64,000 bases of DNA from NCBI GenBank assembly GCA_001683735.1, contig LUGG01000005.1:1984001-2048000 (forward strand), read 5' to 3'. Below, piece by piece: positions 36,427 through 48,606 of this stretch. The notes under the pieces are model-generated. The model was not told the DNA's origin and made no database searches. It saw only the letters and a program-made list of their open reading frames with translations. Every line of letters starts with the position of its first letter. Position 1 is the first letter of the stretch. Both the position numbers and the translations under genes were made by a program. Source of the stretch: Grifola frondosa. Taxonomy: Eukaryota > Basidiomycota > Agaricomycetes > Polyporales > Grifolaceae.

Positions 36427-37724
36427 TCAAGCGTCCAAGCGAATCGTGCGACCCTCTTTAGCACTCCTCGCGAACGCATCCACGTGGCGCTTGAAGACAA
36501 CCGCATCATCAAACGTAGGGTATATGCCTTCAGAACCCTTCGCAAACTCCTCGAACGCGCGTCCGGTATTGCTCAGTGTATCTTCCTCCAACACATTCAC
36601 CTCCTCGCCATTCAGGAACACCTTGTCAGGCATGAAGCTCTGCAAGAATATGCCCGTCGGCGCGGTCGACTCCACGCGGATATGCCCCTTGTCCCCGTCG
36701 ATGATCCACAGCAGGCTCGGAGTGCCTTTATCGCTCAGCGTCGTCGTAGAGATCCCGCCGCGCCACGTCGCTGTCAGGATCGCCCCCGAGTCCCGCAGGA
36801 TGCCGGTGAACGCGAGCTGGTCCGCGCTGTTCGACTTGACGCCCCGCTCGTCCGGTTCCCGACCGCGTCGACGAACTGGACGTCCGGGAAGAACTGGGCC
36901 GTCGTCGCGGAGATGGAAACGAGCGGTCCTAGCGCGAATATCATCGCGCTCAGGTTGTGGCCGACACCGACGTCGAGGAACGTGGCGCCTACGTGGGCGA
37001 GTGAGAGGCGCTCAGGGCAATGAAGACTGCTAACGTACCGCATGCCGTATCGACTGAATATGCATCGCGCTCCTGGCAGAATGGGGCCCAGTAGGGTACT
37101 TCTACTGGATTGCTGCCAACCTACAAGTCATCGCTGCATGTCACTTCTACGTCGAGACGTGCATATATGACGAACGCACCCAGGTAGAGGAGAGAACTTT
37201 CCCGATCTTTCCAGCGGCCACCCACTCCTTCACCTAACAACCAAGTGCGTCAGAAAGACATCGATAAAACTAGCTGTGGCGCACTCACCTTCTTGACAGC
37301 GGGGTTCTGCCACGCCTGCGAGCCAACCATCGTGCGGATTCCCTTGCGGCGGGCAGCCTCGGCGATCTCCAGAGTCTCATTGAGACCGTTCCCCAAGGGC
37401 CATTCGCAGAACACGTCCTTTCCGCGCTCGATGGCCGGCATGACTGCGGCCTTGTGGTCAGGCGTCTTCACGGCGACCACGACGAGGTCGACATCAGGAT
37501 CGGAGGCAATCTGGTCGGTGCTGCCGTGGAAGAATTTTACGGGACGCTTGGAGAGCTCGGAGTATTTCTTGGCGGAGGCGGCGGGCGGACTGCGCGGATG
37601 TAGTGGAGACGGCGGTGATGGTGAACTTTGAGGAGAGAGGAGGACTGAGGAGGGGAGGAGCGAGTGCGATGGAGGCCCAGCCAGTGGTTGAGAGGCCGAC
37701 AAATCCGACTCTGATTGGGGCCAT
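36427..37724 (-). pseudogene. Gfo/Idh/MocA-family oxidoreductase with two frameshifts
   Basis: Starts MAPIRVGFVGLSTTGWAS, a Rossmann strand-loop with GxxxxGWA. Then STDQIASDPDVDLVVVAVKTPDH and KDVFCEWPLGNGL are the conserved NAD-binding core and EWP motif. After introns (one from 37288) come GATFLDVGVGHNLSAMI, with the conserved GxGxH, SADQLAFTGILRDSGAI, TATWRGG and the C-terminal FDDAVVFKRHVDAF. About 370 residues. The frame breaks at about 37590 in a run of GCC/CCC and at about 36858, where GGG should be GGGG to keep frame. Such enzymes oxidise or reduce sugars and related alcohols with NAD(P). Both breaks are in homopolymer-like runs, so sequencing error is possible. Confidence 0.85.
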
Positions 37725-38646
37725 GGTGTGGAACTCGAATGCTACGGCGTTTGTATGTGTGCAAAGAGTCTTTTATGTGCATCTCGTCGAAAAGAGGTAC
37801 TTACAGCTGGTGGTCACTGGATATTGTAATGGGCGATGGTGGGCGTTGGTACTAGAGGTATTTTCATGTAAATTTAGCAATTTATGCACATGTCCAAATA
37901 CGATAGTATCATTGATCAGCGGCAGAAGGACAGAATGGGGAGAAGATGCGCTCGGAAAAGCCTCAAGGAGAGAAGCTTAAGCACCACAACTATGGCCCTG
38001 AGAACCTTTCAATCGTATGCGTGAATGAAGCGTGCCTATCTCAAGCTAAGGCCCCCAGTCGCGGTGGATATCTGGAGCGAGCCAAAATTTGATTCTCGAG
38101 TGTCTCAGAGTCATGCATCAAGCGCAAGTTGGAACTTCGAAGTGATGCGTCACGTCCAGTGTAGGCACGTGACACAACGTTTCCGATTTGGCGTCACCAC
38201 GAACCGCGGTCTGGAGAACACGAACTTATGTTGTCCTTTCTACGTGCATCTTGCAGTGGCAGACTCTCATTCCAGTATTTCTCATGATTTTAAACGCCTC
38301 TGCGCGATTGCAGAAATTCTACGGTACTACTGCTAGTGAGTGTTGAGTTCACTAGTCATGTTGGTGTAATGAATATCTCGTGCGGTGCCGGTCCGATGTC
38401 TACGAGTATCATATCAGTGTTCCACGTTTCTTCCACGATTAAATAACCTCTTTCATTTACGTCAGTGCACACACGCGCAGGTCAGCTGGACGCCACAGGG
38501 CGTGTCTGTATTGGGCAACTACCGTCCTCTTTCGCATAAAGATACTGGTATTCCAGATACCTGCTCCGGTGCGTCACTCATTCTTAGCAGTGCTGGTCGT
38601 TCTGAGCCCCCTATCAGCATATCCCGGAAGCCTTGACGCAGACGCA
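37725..38646. other. No gene seen
   Basis: Contains the 5' regions of two divergent genes, the oxidoreductase and the NLR-like gene. No other feature recognised. Confidence 0.5.
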
Positions 38647-39428
38647 ATGTCTTGTTTTAGGTCCATATGTCGCGGATGCTTTAGTTCGTCGAACGCGGCC
38701 GCCTACGACTCCGACGCTGAGGCGAATCCCTCCAGCTCACCGAAACACGTACTCAAGACAAGATTGTAGAGTCCCCTACAAATGTAGTCACCATTACCGT
38801 GGCGCCGGAGTCTTCTCTCCCTTTATTGGACGGCGAAAACGCACCACAGAACGCTCTCGATTCCAATCCAACGGCGGTCTCCGATGTTACTGACACTTGC
38901 AGCGGGTTGGCAATGGTAGGGGTGCTACTTTATGCAACACCGATCCGACCTTCGGCGCAGTAACTGCGGTAACGTCCAAAGTAGAGGCTGGCATTGTACA
39001 ATTTCCCCAACCAGCACAGGCACATCCGACGCGACGGTTGATGACTTCGGTGCGGCGTCCAGCCATTCCTGTTCACATAACACTCCTAGCCTGGCGATAT
39101 CTCCTTCCACACCATCCGTTAGCTGCATCACGACAAACATGCTCATCAATCGTGACCCGAGCCCTGTGTTCGACAACTCGGCTGCAGTGGTGATACAGGA
39201 GTAGTGAGGGAGTGTATGGAGAGACTGCTGATACGCATACTCTAATCGAAGCAGCACATACGCTTACCTCTGCGGTTGATGATGCCGATGTCGTGAACAA
39301 CCATCCCGGCGCGGACCCACTTATGACTCAAAATTGGCCTTATGCATTTCTTGGCTTGTCCAAGGACCTTATCGAGATGGGTGGACAGTCATCGGACACT
39401 GTGCCGGTGGTTGACCTTAAGCGGGTGG
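38647..39428 (+). pseudogene. 5' part of NLR-like gene, interrupted by the KDZ transposon
   Basis: The start MSCFRSICRGCFSSSNAAAY is followed, after a one-base frame change near 38762, by VVTITVAPESSLPLLDGENA and a Ser/Thr-rich stretch with further frame changes. The last block (39212-39428) reads in one frame to KDLIEMGG, VPVVDLKRV and stops abruptly at the transposon. Joining base 39428 to base 59926 keeps the frame (KRVAEPLALLMQNSM), then a GTGAGT donor at 59961. So this is the upstream part of the gene at 59926-64000. Cys-rich starts and Ser/Thr-rich linkers before a helical region are common in Agaricomycete NLR-like proteins. The upstream frames are uncertain; the junction is strong. 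Confidence 0.7.
39421..39428. repeat. Target-site duplication, left copy
   Basis: GCGGGTGG, exactly repeated at 59918-59925. Eight bp is the duplication length described for Zisupton/KDZ elements. Confidence 0.85.
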
Positions 39429-39487
39429 GAGGGACTTCAGTTCCTCGGATATATCATGTGTAACACAGTTAGACACCAAGATATATC
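39429..39487 (+). repeat. Left terminal inverted repeat of the KDZ element
   Basis: Matches the reverse complement of 59860-59917 imperfectly: the TTCAGT core, then GATATATC at 39448-39455 and 39480-39487. The 32-bp octamer spacing is identical at the other end. More GATATATC, GATGTATC and GATACATC variants continue to about 39830. Confidence 0.75.
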
Positions 39488-39639
39488 CCAATGGTATATA
39501 GTCACTTACCCATATGAACAACTTGCTCTGCATGCGATGTATCCGACACAGATATATCCAATCCATCAGATGTATCCGACACAGATGCATCCAACCAATC
39601 GGATACAACCCGACTCATGGCTTGGTATGGAGCATCAAA

Positions 39640-39730
39640 ATGGATCACTGCAGCAAGCAGGAGTCGAACCAACGACATCCCGATCATCAGCACGTCAGTC
39701 ATACTGTTAGACTATAGTGGCATTGATATA
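39640..39730 (-). other. tRNA-like sequence with pol III B box
   Basis: On the minus strand TAGTCTAACAGTATGA resembles a D-arm/A box and GGTTCGACTCC fits the B box. A T-arm with one mismatch can be drawn, but the anticodon stem does not fold well, so it is more likely a tRNA-derived repeat than a working tRNA. Confidence 0.35.
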
Positions 39731-39929
39731 TGCCTTTCATAATAATATACGAAGTGTATTTTCCTACAGTACTTCCAAACACGCCGATGCCTCCACCAAG
39801 GGATACATCTCACGAAGGGATATATCTGGCACCAATGTCTCCCAGGATGATCCAAAAAACTCGCACACTCCGGATTAACCGAACACTTATGTCAATTTTG
39901 TTGCACGGACTCTTCTATGTACTGTTACT

Positions 39930-42900
39930 TCAGCATGTTCTAGTAAGATCAATTAATCCACCGAAGGGCCCATCCTCTCTGTTCATCAACAACCACACCT
40001 GGTGCTTCAACCCAGGGCAGATCCAAACCGAATACTTCCGAAGCAGCACAGAACAGACCTTCGGATCTCCAGGGACATACGTGACGGTCCGTATCCCATC
40101 CTTCCAACTACACAAGTCGTTCGCGTCTGTCCACTGCTGCAGTAGCACGGTTGACGTGATCCCAAGAGCCTCGAGGCGTGCTGTTTCCTCGACGCCGATC
40201 GCGGTCTTGATGGTGAAACCCCGCCTGGACACTCTCCCGTTCCACACATACGGGTCTTGAAAATTCTGGCGCTAACGTCAAACGACGAAGGGCCACCAAG
40301 CATAAACGATCACTCACCTCGTACCATATCACAATTCGCATCTCCTGCAGATCATCATCCTGCTTGCTCGCTTTCACACCGGGTTGCTTGTTGGCATGAC
40401 GCTTCTCCTCGTCTTTACCACTGTCGTCCTCGGAGGAGCTGTCGTCGTCGCCGCGGGTCCAATCTGGACGTGCACGCTGTTACCGTCGTTAGCGCTATCA
40501 GATGTGTTTCACTTCGTAATACCATACCTTGTTCTGCCCAGTGGACATCCCAGCAGCCCGCGTTACTGCCTGGGAGGCCGCGCTAACACTACCGCCTCCC
40601 TTCACATGGGCGAGCGCGCTCACCTATGGGAGGATCAACAACGTTCCAGCTGTGGTCACCATTTTGGTAATACAATATAGCATCAACCTGCTACAACCGT
40701 TGTGAGTTAGCTGGTCAGGTTGTCAAAAATGCCGTAGTACAATACTGGGCAGATTGTAATATATATTGTATTACAATAGGAGCATTGTAATACAGCTAGG
40801 CCGCATTTTTTTACAATTAGGGCTGCTTGTAATATTTTTATAGTACAATCTGACCTGATTGTAATACTAGATAATACAATCAGACCAGGTTGTAATTTTC
40901 GATAAAACAATCAGGTCAGATTGTAATATTCAGTAGTACAATCAGGTCAAATTGTAATATTCAGTAGTACAATCTGACCTGGTTGTAATATTCAATAAAA
41001 CAACCAGGCCAGGTTGTAATTTTCGATAAAACAATCTGGTCAGATTGTAATATTGAATAGTACAATCTGACCTGGTTGTAATACTTGAATAGTACAATCT
41101 GACCTGGTTGTAATTTTTGATAAAACAATCTGGTCAGGTTGTAATACTAGATAATACAATCAGGTCAGATTGTAATATTGAATAGTACAATCTGACCTGG
41201 TTGTAATACTAGATAATACAATCAGGCCAGGTTGTAATTTTTGATAAAACAATCTGGTCAGGTTGTAATACTAGATAATACAATCAGGTCAGATTGTAAT
41301 ATTGAATAGTACAATCTGACCTGGTTGTAATTTTTGATAAAACAATCTGGTCAGGTTGTAATACTAGATAATACAGTCAGGTCAGATTGTAATATTGAAT
41401 AGTACAATCTGACCTGGTTGTAATACTAGATAATACAATCAGGCCAGATTGTAATACTACTGGTAATACAATCTGACCTGATTGTAATTTTCCATAAAAC
41501 AATCCGGTCAGATTGTAATATTCAGTAGTACAATCTGACCTGGTTGTAATACTAAATAATACAATCAGGCCAGATTGTAATTTTCGATAAAACAACCAGG
41601 TCAGATTGTAATACTACTGGTAATACAATCTGGTCTGATTGTAATATTCAGTAGTACAATCAGGTCAGGGTTGTAATACTAGATAATACAATCAGGCCAG
41701 ATTGTAATTTTTGATAAAACAACCAGGTCAGGTTGTAATACTTCATTATTACAATCCCACCTGCTTGTATTATCCATATCAGGATAATAGAGCTCGGGGT
41801 AAATACAGGATTTGTCACATGTTGCGGAAACATACCACATTTGGTATGTTTTAAACATAGCCACCATATGTTTTTTCCTCCACTACTCCCTCAATTCTGG
41901 ACGGATTTTCTTCATTTTAGTTCGTCTGAAAGCGGTGTCGAGTATAATTAGATATGTACATATCTTTGTATGATATTAAAATAAAAACATACCATTCTGG
42001 GCAACCACCCCAGAATGTTCTGCTGCATTGCTCCCTCAAATCTTCACCAAATTTCTTGATTCCTTCATCCCCTTGGTCGCATTTATATCCTATTTATATT
42101 CTGGCATTTGTTTGGTAGAATATGTGACGGAAAACATACCATTTCTGGTAGGTGCAGGCTCAGCCACACCAGAATTCCTCCCCTCCCCTTCCCTCAATAC
42201 TTCATGTATTCCCTTAGTTTAAAGTTCCCCTTAGTCCTACATATGTGAATGTAATAATATGTACAGTATACAGCCACAAACAAGATAATATTTCGTCTCC
42301 TCCTGCTTTGCTGGCAGGGATCCCTCCTAATTTGGGAAATGAATATCGGACGGAATCTGGAGCGAATGGCACCGTCTGAAAGATGTATTTTATCCTAATA
42401 AGACGATGTTTACGGCGAAACATTCCGTCCGGTACTCGCTTCAGAAGCACACACAACAACCTTGGGTGGCAGTTGCCACACTGATCACCCAATATCCTTC
42501 CCCCAGTTGCTCTTTTTTATATTCTCTTTGGTATAATCTCCATAGTATATAGCTCTCATAAAATGCTCTATTTCACTGTTTGATGCATATTTGATAATGC
42601 TGAATCCCAAACACTGAAATGTAATATCCCCCTGATAGGCATTTTTCTGGCAGCTTTAAAACATAAAAGTTCCATAAATATAATACTCATACAGCTCTAC
42701 ACATACAACAAAGATCTCAAGAATACATGAGGAAGTGAGGAGATATGAGGAAAATACCAATTGTGGCTGAAACCTCAATACTGCTGTACCGGGCTCAAGT
42801 CACCTGTACAGTGAATCAGGGGCAAGTACACTGATTCCTCAATTACTCCCTCAATTCCACATCAATCTTTATGATTTTGGACTTGTTTTTAAGCTGTTAT

Positions 42901-45900
42901 ATTCCCTTATCTATCCTGCAATCCGATCTTTTATTATTTTCATGTAGTAGTACAATTGTATAATCTAGAGGGGAAGCTGATAAGGATTCCACCACATGGG
43001 ATCATCTCCGATAAGCGTGATGTATGGTTCACAATGATGCCAAATAAAAGGAATACACCACAAAAGCCCCTTGAAATTAGGGCAAATCCCATTCAGGAAG
43101 GATGGAGGAAATGTTTCAGCCACCCCTGAATACTGTTTTGTGTGCTCTGAAGCGAGTACCGGACGGAATGTTTCGCCGTAAACATCGTCTTATTAGGATA
43201 AAATACATCTTTCAGACGGTGCCATTCGCTCCAGATTCCGTCCGATATTCATTTCCCAAATTAGGAGGGATCCCTGCCAGCAAAGCAGGAGGAGACGAAA
43301 TATTATCGTTTGTTGTGGCTGTATACTGTACATATTATTACATTCACATATGTAGGACTAAGGGGAACTTTAAACTAAGGGAATACATGAAGTATTGAGG
43401 GAAGGGGAGGGGGAGGAATTCTGGTGTGGCTGAGCCTGCACCTACCAGAAATGGTATGTTTTCCGTCACATATTCTACCAAACAAATGCCAGAATGATAA
43501 ATAGGATATAAATGCGACCAAGGGGATGAAGGAATCAAGAAATTATGAAGATTTGAGGGACAATGCAGCAGAACATTCTGGGGTGGTTGCCCAGAATGGT
43601 ATGTTTTTATTTTAATATCATACAAAGATATGTACATATCTAATTATACTCGACTACCGCTTTCAGACGAACATAAAATGAAGAAAATCCGTCCAGAATT
43701 GAGGGAGTAGTGGAGGAAAAAACATATGGTGGCTATGTTTAAAACATACCAAATGTGGTATGTTTCCGCAACATGTGACAAATCCTGTATTTACCCCGAG
43801 CTCTATTATCCTGATATGGATAATACAAGCAGGTGGGATTGTAATAATGAAGTATTACAACCTGACCTGGTTGTTTTATCAAAAATTACAATCTGGCCTG
43901 ATTGTATTATCTAGTATTACAACCCTGACCTGATTGTACTACTGAATATTACAATCAGACCAGATTGTATTACCAGTAGTATTACAATCTGACCTGGTTG
44001 TTTTATCGAAAATTACAATCTGGCCTGATTGTATTATTTAGTATTACAACCAGGTCAGATTGTACTACTGAATATTACAATCTGACCGGATTGTTTTATG
44101 GAAAATTACAATCAGGTCAGATTGTATTACCAGTAGTATTACAATCTGGCCTGATTGTATTATCTAGTATTACAACCAGGTCAGATTGTACTATTCAATA
44201 TTACAATCTGACCTGACTGTATTATCTAGTATTACAACCTGACCAGATTGTTTTATCGAAAATTACAATCTGGCCTGATTGTATTATCTAGTATTACAAC
44301 CTGGTCAGATTGTACTATTCAATATTACAATCTGACCTGATTGTATTATCTAGTATTACAACCTGGCCTGATTGTATTATCTAGTATTACAACCAGGTCA
44401 GATTGTACTATTCAATATTACAATCTGACCTGATTGTATTATCTAGTATTACAACCTGACCAGATTGTTTTATCAAAAATTACAACCAGGTCAGATTGTA
44501 CTATTCAATATTACAATCTGACCAGGTTGTTTTATCGAAAATTACAACCTGGCCTGATTGTATTATCTAGTATTACAACCAGGTCAGATTGTACTATTCA
44601 ATATTACAATCTGACCTGACTGTATTATCTAGTATTACAACCTGACCAGATTGTTTTATCGAAAATTACAATCTGGCCTGATTGTACTATTCAATATTAC
44701 AATCTGACCTGATTGTATTATCTAGTATTACAACCTGGCCTGATTGTATTATCTAGTATTACAACCAGGTCAGATTGTACTATTCAATATTACAATCTGA
44801 CCTGATTGTATTATCTAGTATTACAACCTGACCAGATTGTTTTATCAAAAATTACAACCAGGTCAGATTGTACTATTCAATATTACAATCTGACCTGATT
44901 GTATTATCTAGTATTACAACCTGACCAGATTGTTTTATCAAAAATTACAACCAGGTCAGATTGTACTATTCAATATTACAATCTGACCTGATTGTATTAT
45001 CTAATATTACAACCTGACCAGATTGTTTTATCGAAAATTACAACCAGGTCAGATTGTACTATTCAATATTACAACCTGGTCTGATTGTACTACTGAATAT
45101 TACAATCTGACCTGATTGTACTACTGAATATTACAATCTGACCTGATTGTTTTATTGAAAATTACAACCTGGTCTGATTGTACTACTGAATATTACAATC
45201 TGACCTGATTGTTTTATCGAAAATTACAACCTGGTCTGATTGTATTATCTAGTATCACAATCAGGTCAGATTGTACTATAAAAATATTACAAGCAGCCCT
45301 AATTGTAAAAAAATGCGGCCTAGCTGTATTACAATGCTCCTATTGTAATACAATATATATTACAATCTGCCCAGTATTGTACTATGGCATTTTTGACAAC
45401 CTGACCAGCTAACTCACAACGGTTGTAGCAGGTTGATGCTATATTGTATTACAATACAGGTAGCCAGTAGTGAACGTTCGGCATTATACCCACCAATCAT
45501 ACTTACGGACTCCTCCAGCAGCCGCTTGCACTCCAGCATGCGCGCTCGATTTTTCTGTACCTGATATTCCGTCAGCAACGCCGAAACAACTGCACAAAGG
45601 TGACAACGTACCTTATCTGTCAGCCTCAACTCCTTCTTTTCTGCAGCCAGGGCCTGAACATTATTCAATACTTGTACCCACAATCAGACAATCCACTCAC
45701 CTGTCGGTCAAGCTGATGCTGCAAGCGCTCAGCGAGCTTCTGATCCTTCTGCATCTCTTCCTCCCGCAGATCTGCCGCCCGCTGAGCTTCCACGGTCGCG
45801 ATCTGGGCTGCCGTCGGCTGCGGCTGTGGCGGATAGTGCCATTGTTTACAATTCAGACACTGTGGCAGCCGGTCAGTGCCGACAGACGTATAACTAGTTC

Positions 45901-46376
45901 ACCACCTACCAATGCTCCCCATTTGCCCACCATGCCGATGACGTAGTGCAACACCATTTTGAAGTTGTGGACTCCTCCAATCTGACATTTACAGCAGCTA
46001 TCGGGGAGCTCAGGGCGATAGGCGCGAGCGAAGCTTTCGACAAGGGCCTTGAGAGCCTTAGAATACTGTCGTGTATCCCAGTGGGAAGCCTTCACACGGC
46101 GGGTATGGGCAGTGGGAGCTAGAAATTGGGCCATTGTGGAGTGAGGGCAAGGCAGTGGAGTGCGGGTAAGTCACTTTGCGCACCTGTCTTAATCGCCACA
46201 CCACCACGGCATGGCATTGTTTGGGTACTGTATCGTTGCATCCAAGCCACCGCCGCCAAGACCAATGGTCCGGCATGGAGGTGGCTAGCCATGGCACGGT
46301 CGCTAGCATCTGATGCACAGTCGTTAGCGTCCGACTGACCAGTCATTTGGACTGACTGATCAGTCGTTTGGGACAT
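39930..46376 (-). CDS. KDZ-associated accessory protein (Cys-rich zinc-ribbon-like, coiled coil), seven exons with a 4.9-kb intron
   Basis: Exons 46376-46184, 46118-45910, 45859-45701, 45653-45507, 40623-40528, 40476-40318 and 40271-39930 join without a single frame break to about 434 codons. The introns are 65, 50, 47, 4,883, 51 and 46 bp, all GT-AG. A paired Cys motif is split between exons 2 and 3 (DSCCKCQ ... CLNCKQWHY), zinc-ribbon-like. A charged, probably coiled-coil region follows (LREEEMQKDQKLAERLQHQL), then Gly/Ser-rich and acidic linkers, then a C-terminal domain beginning IVIWYERQNFQDPYVW. The long intron (40624-45506) contains the giant palindrome. This class of protein accompanies KDZ transposases in Agaricomycetes; its function is unknown, with DNA binding or regulation possible. 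Confidence 0.8.
40850..41760. repeat. Left minisatellite array of the palindrome
   Basis: About 29 units of ~31 bp alternating forms such as TTGTAATACTAGATAATACAA and GATTGTAATATTGAATAG, separated by CTGACCTG or CAGGTCAG. Each unit core and each separator pair is itself palindromic. Confidence 0.88.
42471..43124. other. Central spacer of the palindrome
   Basis: Roughly 650 bp that is not mirrored. It contains only short frames and diverged copies of a motif resembling ACTCCCTCAATTC that recurs through the inner arms. No gene seen. Confidence 0.7.
43836..45270. repeat. Right minisatellite array of the palindrome
   Basis: Inverted counterpart of the left array with about 46 units, roughly 17 more than the left (526 bp divided by ~31 bp). 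Confidence 0.88.
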
Positions 46377-46521
46377 TGGCGTTGTCTAGTTCCTCATGCT
46401 TGAAATTCAATCTCCCGCTATATGGCACGCTATCTGATCTGAAACGTCGGCCAGATGGCCGACGTCTATTCATTGGTCTACGCACTCCTCCACTCCCGGC
46501 CGCAGTCCCTTAAGTCCCTCC

Positions 46522-48606
46522 TCATGCCTTTTTGGCGCGCTTCTTGTTTGCAGGTCTAGTAATAGTATCACATTAGTAAACGGAAAAACGTCCGATAACA
46601 GACACATACTCAATAGCAACGCGTCGGCTCTTTGACGCTTGCTTCAGGTCATTCTTGCATCCGCTGTCTGCCTGCGCGGCCTTCCGCTCTGTTATAGACA
46701 TAACACTGCGACAAGTTAGTAATTTGGTTGACATTATGAAGGATAATGAAACACGTACGATTCACCCAGAGCTCTCGACGTCAAAGTGCGTGTGCGCGGA
46801 GTCCGTTGACTCGTCGTACTCTCAGATGCAACTACCACTGCCTCGAGGCCCCAATTTGTCGGCCACTCGTATCTTGTTTAGGTCGGGGTGCGCTGCCTGC
46901 ACGAGCTCTCGCCGCAGCGACTACCTTCTTCCCTTTCTTAGTGAGGCCAGGGGGGGCCCTCTCCGCGGCTACCTTCGTCCCCTTCTTAGTCATGCCAGGG
47001 TGAGCCCTCTCCGGGACACTCGCAACAGTAGTCTCCGCTCCCCCAACGCTATCCGGGGCAGTTGGCGCAGGCAGATCAACCGCCTCCTCTGTTGCACGCG
47101 CATCAACTGAGCCTCGCATCACCTCCTTGTCTAACGGATCCGCATGCTGGTCCTGAGAGGGCTCGGCCGCCTCAATGGCGCGATCTTGGCTATCGCCTCG
47201 GCCAATGGCTGCGGTAATTCAGACTGCGATCTCGTCACGGATTCCACAACTTCTTCAGGGGCAATTGTCCCGCCCCTGCAGCCACCGCCATTCTCGCGAT
47301 CTCACACACGACCTCGTTAGTCAAAGGCTGTGGAGCCTCCTCGACCACCGTCTTCGCAGTAGCTGGTTGTTGACACCCAGAACAATTAGGACACGTTGAC
47401 GACATCGGGTAATGGCACTCACGATCGAAGATTGACCTCAGAAACTCCAAGTACAATGCCCGCAATTTTTCGGACGACCAGCCCGCTTTCTCACACAGGA
47501 TGTCTTCAAATCCTCCCCTTGCGCATCACGACCAGTCCACTCGCTGTCGCAGTCTTGTCAGCCATAGCAAACCCTGACCATTCTGCAGGTACTCACGCGC
47601 ATGCAGACAACTCGCCCACGTCGTCAATCCCTCCCGCAAAACAGAAAGACACCCAACCCGTCTCAACCTGCCAATGATCTATGGTGGCCCTGATGTAATC
47701 AGGCAGTTGCCCTGCTTTCCTAAAAAGCCAGGTATCAGTAATACATCTTGAGATCCGCCAAATTGCATGCGTACGCTGCTCGACGAGCTTCCACGGTGAG
47801 CGCCGTATCCCCCACCTCGTCAGTTGTCTTGTTCGCCTCCTCTGCTCTTTGCGCATACGCCTCCTTGTCGGCCGGTGACATGGAGCATACTGGAGCTGTG
47901 CCATCTTGGTGAATGCGGTCAGGTCGCCGCGTCGTTTCCCGTCATCCGCAGTGACCACGGGCACTTCCGTCACGTCCGGATGCTCAGCCCTATAGACGTC
48001 CCATGCAGATTTCTTGCGTGGTGAGCGCCCCGTCGGAATGGGCGCAATTTTCGTCACCTCGGCATGAGTTTTCCGGTTTTTGCTATGCACCTTCACCCAG
48101 TTGTATATGCGCTGTGATTGCTGAGCAACGGCCAATTTGGTAAATAACTGAAGACTTACCGTGGCTGCTTTCATTAAGCGTTCGGCGCGCGCGTCAGTTG
48201 TCTCTGCATGCTTCTGGACCAGCTCATCCCGCTCAGCCAATGTCTTATTGGCCCGTCTTTTTGCAAACTCGGCGTCGGTTTCGGCGGGGAGGCAGTCACG
48301 GAAGTCGGCGGTGTATCGCGTTGTCAGAAGGGTTGCAATCGCCTTCAGGCAGCCATGCGCCTCCGCCTTGAGAAGTTCGCAGACTTCCTGCGTCGCATAT
48401 TGTTCCTGCAACCAGGTCACCTCCGCCGGAGTGAAATTGCTCACGCCCATTAGGGAGGCCCGTGAACGACGATGTGATGTGAGGTCTGCGCTGGATAGGA
48501 TCAGGACGAGGGGGCCCAAAATCAACACACGTCCCCCACGACCAAGACATCGCTGCCGGAAGTCAGGTCCACGCCCGGTGGATGGTCGGCCGACTCGCAG
48601 CGCCAT
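46522..48606 (-). CDS. KDZ-associated accessory protein, possible frameshifts
   Basis: Start at 48606, or at an internal Met at 48450 (MGVSNFTPAEVTWLQEQYAT). It continues RIYNWVKVHSKNRKTHAEVTK after a 48-bp-class intron, KKSAWDVYRAEHPDV, MSPADKEAYAQRAEEANKTT, GQLPDYIRATIDHWQVETGW, and FEDILCEKAGWSSEKLRALY. The middle is Ala/Pro-rich with repeats of the type PGMTKKGTKVAAER, and the end is RPANKKRAKKA. The pattern (helical N-terminus, NW-containing segment, KKSAWDVY, WxxxTGW) is typical of a recurring Agaricomycete hypothetical family found around KDZ elements. Two one-base gaps break the frame, near 47883 and at 47508-47510, where an extra T in a T-run would restore it. Function unknown. Confidence 0.65.

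Larger units (their letters stand above)
40667..45452. mobile_element. Giant palindromic (foldback-type) element, 4.8 kb
   Basis: The two halves are inverted copies of each other. Terminal sequence GTAATACAATATAGC... at 40667 is mirrored at 45452. Identical translated segments occur on opposite strands at 40707-40910/45209-45412, 41377-41595/43998-44216 and 41679-41867/43726-43914. Each arm has an outer array of ~31-bp units and an inner ~700-bp non-array part. The arms meet at a ~650-bp unique spacer. No transposase is encoded. The right array is about 526 bp longer than the left. Long inverted repeats made of tandem subrepeats are the layout of Foldback-type elements. A target duplication could not be resolved because the ends are AT-rich. 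Confidence 0.85.

Noticed and set aside
17756..37724. Polyketide synthase or terpene synthase core gene in the metabolic block
   Set aside because: No ketosynthase, acyltransferase or DDxxD/NSE terpene-synthase motif found; the Asp motifs belong to the UbiA enzyme.
39640..39730. A functional tRNA gene
   Set aside because: The B box is good, but the anticodon stem and acceptor stem do not pair; kept only as tRNA-like.
40850..45270. CRISPR-like spaced repeats
   Set aside because: The genome is eukaryotic, the 'spacers' are also repeated, and units are palindromic minisatellite.
40707..45412. Several apparent 60-90-residue proteins rich in 'SGLIVLSSITTRSDC'-type text
   Set aside because: They are translations of the ~31-bp repeat units, appear in mirror copies on both strands, and have no protein-like composition.
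47799..47890. An intron starting GTATGC to explain the frame change in the accessory gene
   Set aside because: The sequence it would remove is itself well-formed coding (MSPADKEAYAQRAEE); a one-base deletion is simpler.
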